The translations under genes and the position numbers were made by a program. Below are positions 18,501 through 24,476 of a stretch of DNA of 34,758 nucleotides, one piece after another. The DNA comes from a bacterium (GTDB taxonomy: Bacteria; Planctomycetota; Planctomycetia; Gemmatales; Gemmataceae): NCBI GenBank assembly GCA_017308215.1, contig JAFKFQ010000416.1, positions 1-34,758 on the forward strand, in the 5' to 3' direction. How positions within the stretch are numbered: the first letter of the stretch is position 1; every line of letters begins with the position of its first letter. The notes beneath the pieces were generated by a model that worked only from the letters and a program-made list of their open reading frames with translations, ran no database searches and was not told where the DNA came from.

Positions 18501-18797
18501 GAAGGACAGCTTGATCACCGCCATCCCCTGGATGTTCTTCGACTCGACGTGGTGGACGCCCGTCATGTAGATCGAGTGGGCCTCGTAGTACGAGGTGATC
18601 TGGCTCTCCATCTGACTCGGGTCCATGCCCCCGTAGGGCTGGGCGATGTAGATGACCGGCAGGTCGAGGGCGGGGAAGACGTCGATGGGCACCCGCCGCG
18701 CGACCAGGAGGCTGGCCACCGCCAGGGCCGCCACACCGGCCATGACACTGACCGGGTGCCGCATTGCGAAGGAGATCGGGTTCAACGACGAATTCAC
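15528..18797 (-). CDS. RND superfamily efflux pump permease (AcrB/MdtB-like)
   Basis: A 1089-aa inner-membrane proton antiporter with the duplicated RND layout: a first helix (MRHPVSVMAGVAALAVASLL), a periplasmic porter loop, helices 2-6, and the same pattern repeated in the second half. Proton-relay positions in helix 4 are Asp403-Glu404 in GILVDEATVAVENIH (AcrB has Asp-Asp). The helix 10 position equivalent to AcrB Lys940 is Ala966 in GVAVANAILLVTFAE, so the relay differs from the AcrB form. The start is a GTG at 18797 with GGAGG about 8 nt upstream. A palindrome at 18836-18853 sits between tetR and this start. It is the pump of the TetR-RND-adaptor unit; substrates (drugs, dyes or lipids) cannot be read from the sequence. 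Confidence 0.93.
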   Translation of the reverse strand: MNSSLNPISFAMRHPVSVMAGVAALAVASLLVARRVPIDVFPALDLPVIYIAQPYGGMDPSQMESQITSYYEAHSIYMTGVHHVESKNIQGMAVIKLSFYPGTDMAAAMAEAVGYTVRARGYMPAGTQPPFILRYDTGSVPVGYLVVDSDAGRSVGEMSDLALFRVRGMFGSIPGATAPPPIGGNMRAVVVNLDPGRLRAYRLSPDDVVAALSAGNVVVPSGNARIHDQAPMVPSNAMVADPQMLGSIPVRPGENLYLRDLSTITDAMDTATGYALVNGRRSVFLMVSKRADASTLAVVNGLKANLPRMQEALPPDMHIRFEFDQSPFVTQAMWGVGAEGLLGAALTGLMVLLFLRDWRSAVVVVLNIPLALMGALVALWATGQTVNLMTLGGLSLGVGILVDEATVAVENIHSQMGHTDSVAEAVRRGTEETAVPRLLAMLCILAVFAPVFAMEGAIRGMFVPLALAVGFSMIASYLLSSTFVPVVSVWLIRRHGAAADAHTSRHPASPGRLGRVYAGVLGAIVRNRKRVVAGYLAASVGTLALVVDRLGREIFPTVDTGQFLVRLRAPSGTRIERTEDIARQALDVIAEVAGPDAIEVTMGFVGVTPPTFPNQSVFLWTSGPEEAVLRVALKHDSGVRVEELKSRLRRELPERLGSRLEARWLAEGLDPGEASRRRRAFRLSFGPADIVNEVMSFGSPTPVEVVIHGPKLSDDLAYAQKVRAELEKVPALRDLQFGQAQDFPTVEVTVDRERAGLSRVTVQEVSRALLSATSSSRYVVLNYWADLASGNGYQVQVQVPPPRLDSAQEIGAIPVKPTPGGQVLLRDVARVREGVRPGEYDRVDMRRYISLTANIEGSDLGRVATAIDEALARAGPPPRGVRVDVRGQIEPMRQMFGGLTAGIFMSVVAIFLLLLAYFQSPRLALVSVAAVPAVLAGVAVALFVTGTTLNIQSFMGAVMAVGVAVANAILLVTFAERERRRGPVGPAGAAAAVLEGARHRVRPVLMTSFAMLAGMVPMALAMGEGGEQTAPLGRAVIGGLVAGTMTTLLVLPAVFTVVQARSRTRSPSVDPRDAESEYYHPNPNEASGA

Positions 18798-18835
18798 GGC
18801 AAGCTCCTCCGCATCCGAAGCCAGCGAGACCCCAG

Positions 18836-18853
18836 CTACCTATTGATAGGTAG
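18836..18853. promoter_or_regulatory. 18-bp palindrome, putative TetR operator before the RND gene
   Basis: CTACCTAT-TG-ATAGGTAG is a perfect 8+8 bp palindrome in the 75-bp gap between the tetR stop (18873) and the RND start (18797). A second, outer pair CCCAG (18831-18835) and CTGGG (18858-18862) extends the symmetry with an offset. The size and symmetry fit a TetR-family dimer site. A weak -35-like TTGCCC lies just upstream on the minus strand, so binding here would block the pump promoter. Confidence 0.7.
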
Positions 18854-18872
18854 GTGACTGGGGCAAAAAAAA

Positions 18873-19448
18873 TCAGTCGCTCAGGCTCTCAATGATCCAG
18901 CGGGTGGCGGCCTCGAACCGGCCGACATCGCGGAAGGCCCGGGCCATCAACAATGCCCCTTCGAGCGCCGAGAACACGAAACGGGCGGCCCCGTCTGCGG
19001 GCCCTTTGAAGCGAAATGTCTGCTGCTCCCGTCCCTCCTCCAACACCTTTGCGAGCCAGGCCTCATTGTGCTCGAAGAGGCGCAGCACCGCTCGCCGGAC
19101 GGGCTCCGGCAAGGTCTCCTGCTCGACCGCAAGCATGGCCCCCAGGCACATCCGGTTGTCGCACCCGATCGTGCTGGCCTGAAAGAGCTGAATGAACCGC
19201 TCCAGCCGCCGCTGCGGGTCCTTCTCCTCGGCGTCGAGCCGGGCGAGGTTCCTGGCGAACAACTCCCTCTCGTTCTCGACCATAGCCTCACCCAGATCAC
19301 CCTTGGTCGGGAAGTGGTAGTGGACACTCGCCGTCTTGATCCCGATTTGCCCGGCCAGGTCGCGGTAGCTGAACCCGTTGTAACCCCGAGTCCGTACCAG
19401 CTTTTCGGCCAGATCCAGAAGCTCTCCGCGTGTGTCACGCTCGCTCAT
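18873..19448 (-). CDS. TetR/AcrR-family transcriptional repressor
   Basis: A 191-aa regulator. The N-terminal DNA-binding domain contains the helix-turn-helix GFSYRDLAGQIGIKTASVHYHFPTKGDL (about 25-52), the family hallmark. The C-terminal ligand domain has MCLGAMLAVEQETLPEPVRRAVLRLFE and resembles the NemR/AcuR-like branch, whose members sense reactive or small organic molecules; that link is inference. The ATG at 19448 is chosen because the HTH lies at the normal distance; its ribosome site is weak. Palindromes in its own promoter (19549-19568) and just after its stop (18836-18853) suggest it represses both itself and the RND operon. The stop is followed by a run of eight T on the coding strand without an obvious stem. 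Confidence 0.92.
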   Translation of the reverse strand: MSERDTRGELLDLAEKLVRTRGYNGFSYRDLAGQIGIKTASVHYHFPTKGDLGEAMVENERELFARNLARLDAEEKDPQRRLERFIQLFQASTIGCDNRMCLGAMLAVEQETLPEPVRRAVLRLFEHNEAWLAKVLEEGREQQTFRFKGPADGAARFVFSALEGALLMARAFRDVGRFEAATRWIIESLSD

Positions 19449-19543
19449 GGTTTGTGCCCGCCCGGGGATCGAGGGGGACTCCGTGCTGCCCAGGGACGAG
19501 GATGAGAGCCGGGTCACGTGTCAACTTTCTATTCCGTGTCCTT

Positions 19544-19573
19544 AATCTTGCCTACTAGATGGTAGGCAGTCAA
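19544..19573 (-). promoter_or_regulatory. Putative tetR promoter with operator palindrome in the spacer
   Basis: On the minus strand TTGACT (19573-19568) and AAGATT (19549-19544) are 18 nt apart and form a plausible sigma70-type -35/-10 pair with a good -35 and a poor -10. The spacer is almost filled by the palindrome TGCCTAC-TAGATG-GTAGGCA (19549-19568). Its CTAC/GTAG half-sites resemble those of the palindrome before the RND gene, although the spacing differs. This is the classic arrangement for TetR autorepression. Confidence 0.55.
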
Positions 19574-20040
19574 CTGGGCGGGAAGATTGAAGGCTATTAC
19601 CAGACAAGGTGCCGTGTCCGAGGACTCGGCCGGCCCGTCCGAGATACACGACAAAGCTACAGTGCGAACGAGGCGGGCCGGTGCTGGTTCCGGGTAGCCC
19701 GTTGCCGCTCGGGTGAGGAGTAGACTTGGCCCCCCCTTCGGCTTGGCGGCTACCCACACTTCTGTTCGGGCGGGCCGGAAGGGAGGTTCGCGGCAATGTG
19801 CCGCTTGATGGGGACTCGACCGGTCCGCCCTTCCGCCCCCAGGAGGCCCTCCCGATGCCCGCCGATCCGGGCGCTGACGTTCGCACCGTCCCACGCCTCG
19901 TCGACCTCGACACCCCCGGGTTATTCCGCCCCCGCAAGCTGGGATTGTTGACGGAAGGCACCCGCACTCCCGTACCGGCAATGGGGCACGACGTGGGGGG
20001 AACGCCATCCCCGGTCGGGCGGCGGGGCCCGCACGACAGC
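19574..20040. other. Long intergenic region, no firm gene
   Basis: About 470 bp upstream of tetR and of the DUF1559 gene. Apart from a weak small ORF at 19855-20070 I see no protein-like frame, RNA gene or repeat. Confidence 0.5.
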
Positions 20041-20070
20041 TCTCATCATTTACCCACTTGTTCGCGCTGA
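19855..20070 (+). CDS. Possible small protein or gene fragment, 71 aa
   Basis: The ATG at 19855 is preceded by AGGAGG at a good distance, unusually strong for this window. The product begins MPADPGADVRTVPRLVDLDT and continues PGLFRPRKLGLLTEGTRTP, which reads like the opening of a larger protein. The last third is Gly/Pro/His-rich and not convincing. It may be a truncated gene start or a chance ORF. Its end overlaps the putative -35 of the DUF1559 promoter. Confidence 0.25.
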   Translation: MPADPGADVRTVPRLVDLDTPGLFRPRKLGLLTEGTRTPVPAMGHDVGGTPSPVGRRGPHDSSHHLPTCSR

Positions 20071-20086
20071 CCGGGTCGGGTACAAA
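20058..20086 (+). promoter_or_regulatory. Putative sigma70-type promoter of the DUF1559 gene
   Basis: TTGTTC (20058-20063) and TACAAA (20081-20086) are separated by 17 nt, a near-consensus arrangement that stands out in this GC-rich DNA. The expected transcript start is near 20093, leaving a 5' leader of about 60 nt before the ATG at 20152. Confidence 0.45.
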
Positions 20087-20151
20087 TATACCGGTCGTGC
20101 GCTAGATAGTTAGTTAGAATGCAATTTATCGTTCCAATGAGGTGCCCTCTC

Positions 20152-21150
20152 ATGCCTCGGAGTACCGCGCCGCACGCCTGGCGGGGTTTCACGCTGATCG
20201 AGTTGTTGGTCGTCATCGCCATCATCGCCATCCTGATCGGGCTGCTCCTCCCCGCCGTCCAGAAGGTCCGCGAGGCCGCCGCCCGGTCGAAGTGCCAGAA
20301 CAACCTCAAGCAGATGGCCTTGGCCCTCCACAACGCCAACGACACCAACAACCGGCTCCCGCCGATGGCCGGGACGTACGGCGGCGCCTACTACGCCCCC
20401 CTGCTGTTCCACCTCCTCCCGGGCATCGAGCAGGGGAACGTCTACAACATGGCCACCATCAGCGGGTACATCATCCCGATGTGGCAGACCCCGGGGCCGA
20501 CCGCCGGGTCGTTCCTCCGCCAGACCGCGATCCCGACGTACAAGTGCCCGTCGGACCCGACCCTGGGGGTCAACCCGGCGACCGACTGGCTGCCGGGGGA
20601 CGCGTCCTACGCCGGCAACTTCCAGGTGTTCGGCAACCGGGCTAACCCGACCAGCAGCGCCCCGGCCGACTGGGACGGGCGGGCGAACCTGACGGCGACC
20701 CTCACCGACGGGACCTCGAACACGGTGGTGTTCGCCGAGAAGTTGGCCGTGTGCGCCGGGAGCAAGGGGGCCGGGAACGGGGCGAGTGACGTCGGCGGGA
20801 CGTGGTGGATGCGGGGGGTGTACAACGCCAGCACGTTCAGCGGGTCCGCCCCGGGGACGAACGACAGCTTCCCGGGGGACCGGTTGTCGGCCGTGTTCGG
20901 GGGCGGGAAGGGGAGCGACGGCACCCTGTGGTACACGGGGGTCGCGGCCATGTTCCAGGTCCAGCCGCAGAACCCGACCTCAACGGCCAGCCAGTGCGAC
21001 CGGGGGAACGCGTCCGGGTTCCACTCGGGCGTCCTGTGCGTCGGTCTTGCGGACGGGAGCGTCCGCGGGGTCCGGACGTCGATCGACCCGTCCGTCTGGT
21101 GGGGCGCCCTGACCCCGTCCGGCGGGGAGGTCCCGGCCGGCGACTGGTGA
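20152..21150 (+). CDS. DUF1559 protein with type IV pilin-like N-terminus
   Basis: A 332-aa planctomycete-type protein. A short basic leader ends in RG, followed by the pilin-like helix [20 protein letters not shown] from residue 13, so a prepilin peptidase should cut after Gly12. The next segment, [20 protein letters not shown], is the family signature, and the C-terminal part ends with the H-x-DG-like box [11 protein letters not shown]. It is predicted to be exported and membrane- or surface-associated, perhaps in pseudopilus-like fibres; the true role of this large paralogous family is unknown. An upstream in-frame ATG at 20119 would add 11 residues, but the ATG at 20152 has GAGG upstream and gives a normal leader. 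A sigma70-like promoter and a 3' hairpin make it a likely single-gene transcript. Confidence 0.93.
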   Translation: MPRSTAPHAWRGFTLIELLVVIAIIAILIGLLLPAVQKVREAAARSKCQNNLKQMALALHNANDTNNRLPPMAGTYGGAYYAPLLFHLLPGIEQGNVYNMATISGYIIPMWQTPGPTAGSFLRQTAIPTYKCPSDPTLGVNPATDWLPGDASYAGNFQVFGNRANPTSSAPADWDGRANLTATLTDGTSNTVVFAEKLAVCAGSKGAGNGASDVGGTWWMRGVYNASTFSGSAPGTNDSFPGDRLSAVFGGGKGSDGTLWYTGVAAMFQVQPQNPTSTASQCDRGNASGFHSGVLCVGLADGSVRGVRTSIDPSVWWGALTPSGGEVPAGDW

Positions 21151-21159
21151 CCCGGCCGC

Positions 21160-21184
21160 GGCGGCCACGTACCACGTGGCCGCC
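21160..21184 (+). terminator. Hairpin after the DUF1559 gene
   Basis: A perfect 11-bp GC-rich stem (21160-21170 with 21174-21184) with a 3-nt loop begins 10 bp after the stop. It is a plausible terminator hairpin, though no T-tract follows. Confidence 0.55.
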
Positions 21185-21368
21185 CCTCGCCCGACCCGCT
21201 GTCGAGGCCCCCATCCCACTCCGTCTCCTACCGAGGTAGTCAGAGCGCAACGCTCGACGACCCCGCCCTTTCTCTACTCTCCGCCAAAGAGCCACGCGCG
21301 AGCTGGGGGGAGAGTGCCGACATGGCACCGGATCGGGAGGTCGTTTCCGATCCGGGGATCCGGGGGCG

Positions 21369-21680
21369 GTGACGGGCGAAGAGCCGGTTCCCAACGTCGA
21401 GGAGGGCTTGACCATACCCGCCATCGTCGGCCGAGTCCGTGTGTCCGAGGCGTGTCGGGAGATCGGTATCGTCCGGTCCCCCTACTTCCGCCAGGGGTGG
21501 CACCAGGCCTTCACCCGGTTCCGGGTGGGGAAGCAACTGCGGGTGTGCAGGTTGGAGTTGGACGCGGCGAAAGAGAACATGCGAGGCGACGCCGCCGAGG
21601 CGGGGGGCAAAGGCGGCCGTGCGAGCGGTGCGCAAGGCGCTCGGCCGGTTGCCGTGACCCGTGCGAAGCGCGCGGCATGA
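21369..21680 (+). CDS. Small ORF with a helix-turn-helix-like segment, possible transposase OrfA relic
   Basis: A 103-aa frame starting at a GTG. Its middle part (TIPAIVGRVRVSEACREIGI, then VRSPYFRQGWHQAFTRFRVG) has the spacing of a small HTH of the type found in IS3-family OrfA or phage-like regulators. The tail after about residue 75 is low-complexity Gly/Ala and looks like noise. No second transposase ORF follows. No good ribosome site precedes the start. I treat it as a possible relic and do not assign a function. Confidence 0.35.
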   Translation: MTGEEPVPNVEEGLTIPAIVGRVRVSEACREIGIVRSPYFRQGWHQAFTRFRVGKQLRVCRLELDAAKENMRGDAAEAGGKGGRASGAQGARPVAVTRAKRAA

Positions 21681-21689
21681 GCAGCGTCG

Positions 21690-22421
21690 TTACTTCGACC
21701 AAGCCGACGCCGGGATGCGGAGGTCGTGCTGAACTGGCGACGGGAAGACGACGGGCGACACAGCCGACAACCGTAGCCTGGTCGCGGCGCTGGCAGGTCG
21801 CTCGAACCGGTAGACCCACACGAGCGGCGGGGCGCTGGGGAGACTCAACCCCGGCAGTACCGGGTCGTTCTCCTTCAACCCGCGCTCACCCGGCTCATCG
21901 AGCAGGCGGTAGCGGTTCCCCTTGTCGTCCGTCAGCGTCACGTTCGGCGCCCCCCAGGGGGCGAATACGAGCTTCTTGTCGGCCGAGGCGTTTGCGGTCT
22001 CCACCCACAGCAGCAGTTCGGGCTGCGAGCCCTCCCTCGCACCCCCGCCGCCGATGATGTCCACGAGCACCGGCTTTCGCACCTCCGCCTTGAGCACCCT
22101 CACCTTCACGTCGCCGACCGTACTCCAGTCCGACACTGAGGGGCGGTCGATGGCCGGGTTGGCTCGCCCCGCGGCCGCCTCCCCCTTCACGGCGGCCTTT
22201 TCCCTCGCCGCCGCCTGTACTCGGTCTTGGAGATCCGCCTGGACGAGCTGGTCCCGGTTGCGCTCGGCGGCCAGGAACCACATCACGCCCACGCCCCCGC
22301 AGGACACCACGCCCAGTGTGCCGGCCGCGGCCAGCGCCCACACCCACACGGGCACGCCGCCGGTGGCCGTCACGCGGCGGGGCTCGTCGTCGGGTTCGTA
22401 GCCGTCCCGGTCGCGTGGCAT
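21690..22421 (-). CDS. Membrane-anchored hypothetical protein with an extracytoplasmic beta-rich domain
   Basis: A 243-aa protein. Residues 1-22 are polar and acidic, followed by one membrane helix (about 24-51) and an Ala/Lys/Glu-rich helical linker (52-85). The C-terminal domain has alternating strands, e.g. VGDVKVRVLKAEVRKPVLVD and NVTLTDDKGNRYRLLD, which recalls DUF4352-like immunoglobulin-type folds; this resemblance is by eye only. The N-terminus is probably inside and the domain outside. The ATG at 22421 has GGAG 8 nt upstream. No neighbour suggests a role. Confidence 0.72.
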   Translation of the reverse strand: MPRDRDGYEPDDEPRRVTATGGVPVWVWALAAAGTLGVVSCGGVGVMWFLAAERNRDQLVQADLQDRVQAAAREKAAVKGEAAAGRANPAIDRPSVSDWSTVGDVKVRVLKAEVRKPVLVDIIGGGGAREGSQPELLLWVETANASADKKLVFAPWGAPNVTLTDDKGNRYRLLDEPGERGLKENDPVLPGLSLPSAPPLVWVYRFERPASAATRLRLSAVSPVVFPSPVQHDLRIPASAWSK

Positions 22422-22557
22422 GGTGGCACTCCGAGGGGTTCCCGGAGTGTATCCGTACCGGCCCGGGCGGGGTAGCTTCGGGGCCGTGGAGACCCGACCG
22501 ACGCTTCTCCTGCCGGCCGGCAGGCTCCGCCAACGCCTCGGTCGCGGTGAAGGTGCT

Positions 22558-22923
22558 CTACCCCTTCGGGGGCGGGTCCGCATACTCGAGAACGCACGAG
22601 TCGTAGTGGTTCGCCAGCGCCGAGACCGCCGCGCGGACGAGCGCCGCGAACTGTTGTATCCGGGCCGCGGTCCGGATGTACTTCCCCACCATCCCGACGC
22701 ACCGGTTCCAGTGGCCGTCCGCCCCCCCGTCGAACCCCGAGTGCGACCGCACGAAATGGGCCACGTCCGCGGGCCGCGCCAGCCCCCACGAGGCGATCGA
22801 CCGCCCCAGGCCGTCGAGGACGTTCGCCTGAGCGTGCACGGCGAAGCCCTCCGCCGCGATCGGGCACGCGAGGAACAGGGCCGGATCGCGGTGGAACCCG
22901 ATCACGCTCTCTTGCAGGCTCAT
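22558..22923 (-). CDS. Unrecognised 121-aa ORF fused in frame to the IS110 relic
   Basis: From Met at 22923 the frame gives a coherent, Ala-rich but non-repetitive protein with segments FLACPIAAEGFAVHAQANVL, RPADVAHFVRSHSGFDGGAD and MVGKYIRTAARIQQFAALVR. It does not resemble the C-terminal domain of IS110 transposases. The same frame continues upstream into the IS110 N-terminal piece, so it may be the surviving 3' end of a gene truncated by that element. The ribosome site is poor. Function unknown. Confidence 0.4.
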   Translation of the reverse strand: MSLQESVIGFHRDPALFLACPIAAEGFAVHAQANVLDGLGRSIASWGLARPADVAHFVRSHSGFDGGADGHWNRCVGMVGKYIRTAARIQQFAALVRAAVSALANHYDSCVLEYADPPPKG

Positions 22924-22939
22924 GAACGCCAGGGTCGCG

Positions 22940-23274
22940 GGCGACGGCTGGCCGGGTCTTCTCGGCCGCGGCCATCCGCCGGAGGTCGTCCCGGCGGCGG
23001 ACCAACCCCTGCAATTCCCGGATTTCCGGGGCCGGCGCCCACGGTCGGGGCTGCGGTCGCGGATGAAGGTGGCGATGGCCCGGGCGTCGGCCGGGTCGGT
23101 CTTGTTCCCCTGGCCGCCGGCCTGCCGGTCGGCCCAGGCGGCGAGGGCGGCGTGCCCCCGCGGGTCGTTGCCGAACGGCTTGCCCCGGGCCCGCCCGTCC
23201 GGGCCGAGCGGGCAGGCGTCGAGGGTGTCCTTCGACACGTCGATCCCGGCGAAGCCGGTGGCGGCGGTGCCCAC
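22940..23274 (-). pseudogene. IS110-family transposase remnant
   Basis: The N-terminal DEDD-type domain starts with GFAGIDVSKDTLDACPLGPD and continues to AALAAWADRQAGG. It then jumps directly to GNKTDPADARAIA, so about 45-50 residues usually lying between these blocks are deleted in frame. A frameshift near 23040 moves the next IS110 block (APEIRELQGLVRRRDDLRRM) to another frame. The Ser-containing C-terminal domain is missing. The element is therefore inactive. The upstream noncoding end (23275 onwards) is the part where IS110-group elements encode their bridge RNA. Confidence 0.8.
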
Positions 23275-23551
23275 GGCGTCCCTCCCCTCACGCTCACGGA
23301 ATGCGGGGTGGGCTCGGGGAAAGCCGCCCCCCGGTATGGCACCCGAGGTCGAGGAGCGCCGGTGGTCGGTCCGCCATCTGGTTCGCGAGGTCGGGTGCCT
23401 CAGGCGCTGCATGCGGTTGGCCCGACCACCGGGCTGTCGCCTCAACGACCCCGGTAGGGTAACATGTGAGATGGGATGGCATGAGGCGACCGATGAGCAA
23501 GGGCGGGGGGCTGGGCTACGCCGGTAAAATGCCTCGAACGGAGGGCCGGTC

Positions 23552-24430
23552 GTGGCAAACCCCCGCAAGCGTGTGCCGGAGAACATACCCGGCGACTTCT
23601 TCGTGGACTCGACCTGCATCGACTGCGACACCTGCCGGCGGGTCGCCCCGGCGGTCTTCGGGCAGGCGGCCGCCACGTCGTTCGTGAAGGCCCAGCCCGC
23701 AGGGTCCGACCGGCGGGTTGCGCTGCGGGCGCTCCTGGCCTGCCCCACCGGCTCCATCGGGTGCCTCGGCGGCGACGACATAAGGGCCGTCACGGAGGAC
23801 TTCCCGCTCCCGGTCGAGGGGCCGGTGTACTACTGCGGGTACAACTCGCCGAAGTCGTACGGTGGTAACAGCTACTTCGTCCGCCACCCCGACGGCAACT
23901 GGCTGATCGACTCGCCGAAGTTCGTCGCCCCGCTCGTGCGGCGACTGGAGGCGCTGGGCGGGGTCGGGCACATCTTCCTGACACACCGGGACGACGTGGC
24001 CGACGCCGACCGCTACGCCGCCCACTTCCACGCCCGCCGGGTCATCCACCGGGACGAGTTGCCGTCGCAGCCGGGGGCGGAGGTGGTGCTGGACGGCGCC
24101 GGGCCGTGGGCGTTGGCCCCCGGTTTCCTCGCCGTCGCCACGCCCGGCCACACGAGGGGCCACTGCGCCCTCCTGTACGATGACCGCTTCCTGTTCACCG
24201 GCGACCACCTGGACTGGGACCGGGACGGGCACCGGCTGGCGGCGTCCGAGGACTACTGCTGGTACTCGTGGCCGGAGCAGATCGAGTCGGTGCGACGCCT
24301 GGCCGACTACAACTTCGAGTGGGTGCTGCCGGGGCACGGGCAGTGGGTTCAACTGCCCGCCGATCGGATGCGGGAAGAAGTCCTGCGACTGGTCGAGCAG
24401 TTGACGGTCGGGCTCGGGCCGAGTGGCTAG
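23552..24430 (+). CDS. Ferredoxin-metallo-beta-lactamase-fold fusion protein
   Basis: A 292-aa cytoplasmic protein. The N-terminal ferredoxin part (about 15-80) has Cys22, Cys25, Cys28 and, after a gap, Cys64 followed by Pro, enough for one [4Fe-4S] cluster. The C-terminal MBL-fold part (about 90-280) has THRDDVAD (144-151) instead of the usual T-H-x-H-x-D-H, then TPGHTRGH (His200), FTGDH (Asp218) and LPGHG (His262). It may bind iron or zinc and carry out a redox or hydrolase reaction with the cluster feeding electrons; this is inference from other redox MBL proteins. The GTG at 23552 has GGAGG 9 nt upstream. It is a single gene, convergent with the 371-aa orphan. Confidence 0.88.
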   Translation: MANPRKRVPENIPGDFFVDSTCIDCDTCRRVAPAVFGQAAATSFVKAQPAGSDRRVALRALLACPTGSIGCLGGDDIRAVTEDFPLPVEGPVYYCGYNSPKSYGGNSYFVRHPDGNWLIDSPKFVAPLVRRLEALGGVGHIFLTHRDDVADADRYAAHFHARRVIHRDELPSQPGAEVVLDGAGPWALAPGFLAVATPGHTRGHCALLYDDRFLFTGDHLDWDRDGHRLAASEDYCWYSWPEQIESVRRLADYNFEWVLPGHGQWVQLPADRMREEVLRLVEQLTVGLGPSG

Positions 24431-24476
24431 GTTTGGTCGCCCGTCGCTCGCCAGCGGCCCTCTGACCACGGAGCCT

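Noticed and set aside
15558..18857. A 1099-aa open frame on the plus strand opposite the RND gene
   Set aside because: It is an antisense frame held open by high GC. The product is Arg/His/Gly-rich noise, while the minus strand encodes a textbook RND pump.
18857..18872. The T-run after tetR as an intrinsic terminator
   Set aside because: There are eight T residues after the stop but no stem before them; the palindrome lies downstream of the run, so it fits an operator better.
11960..19448. A new type of multi-gene defence or biosynthetic system in the efflux block
   Set aside because: TetR, RND pump, adaptor and MFS exporter are known efflux parts; only the UbiA-like protein is unexpected, which is not enough to claim a new system.
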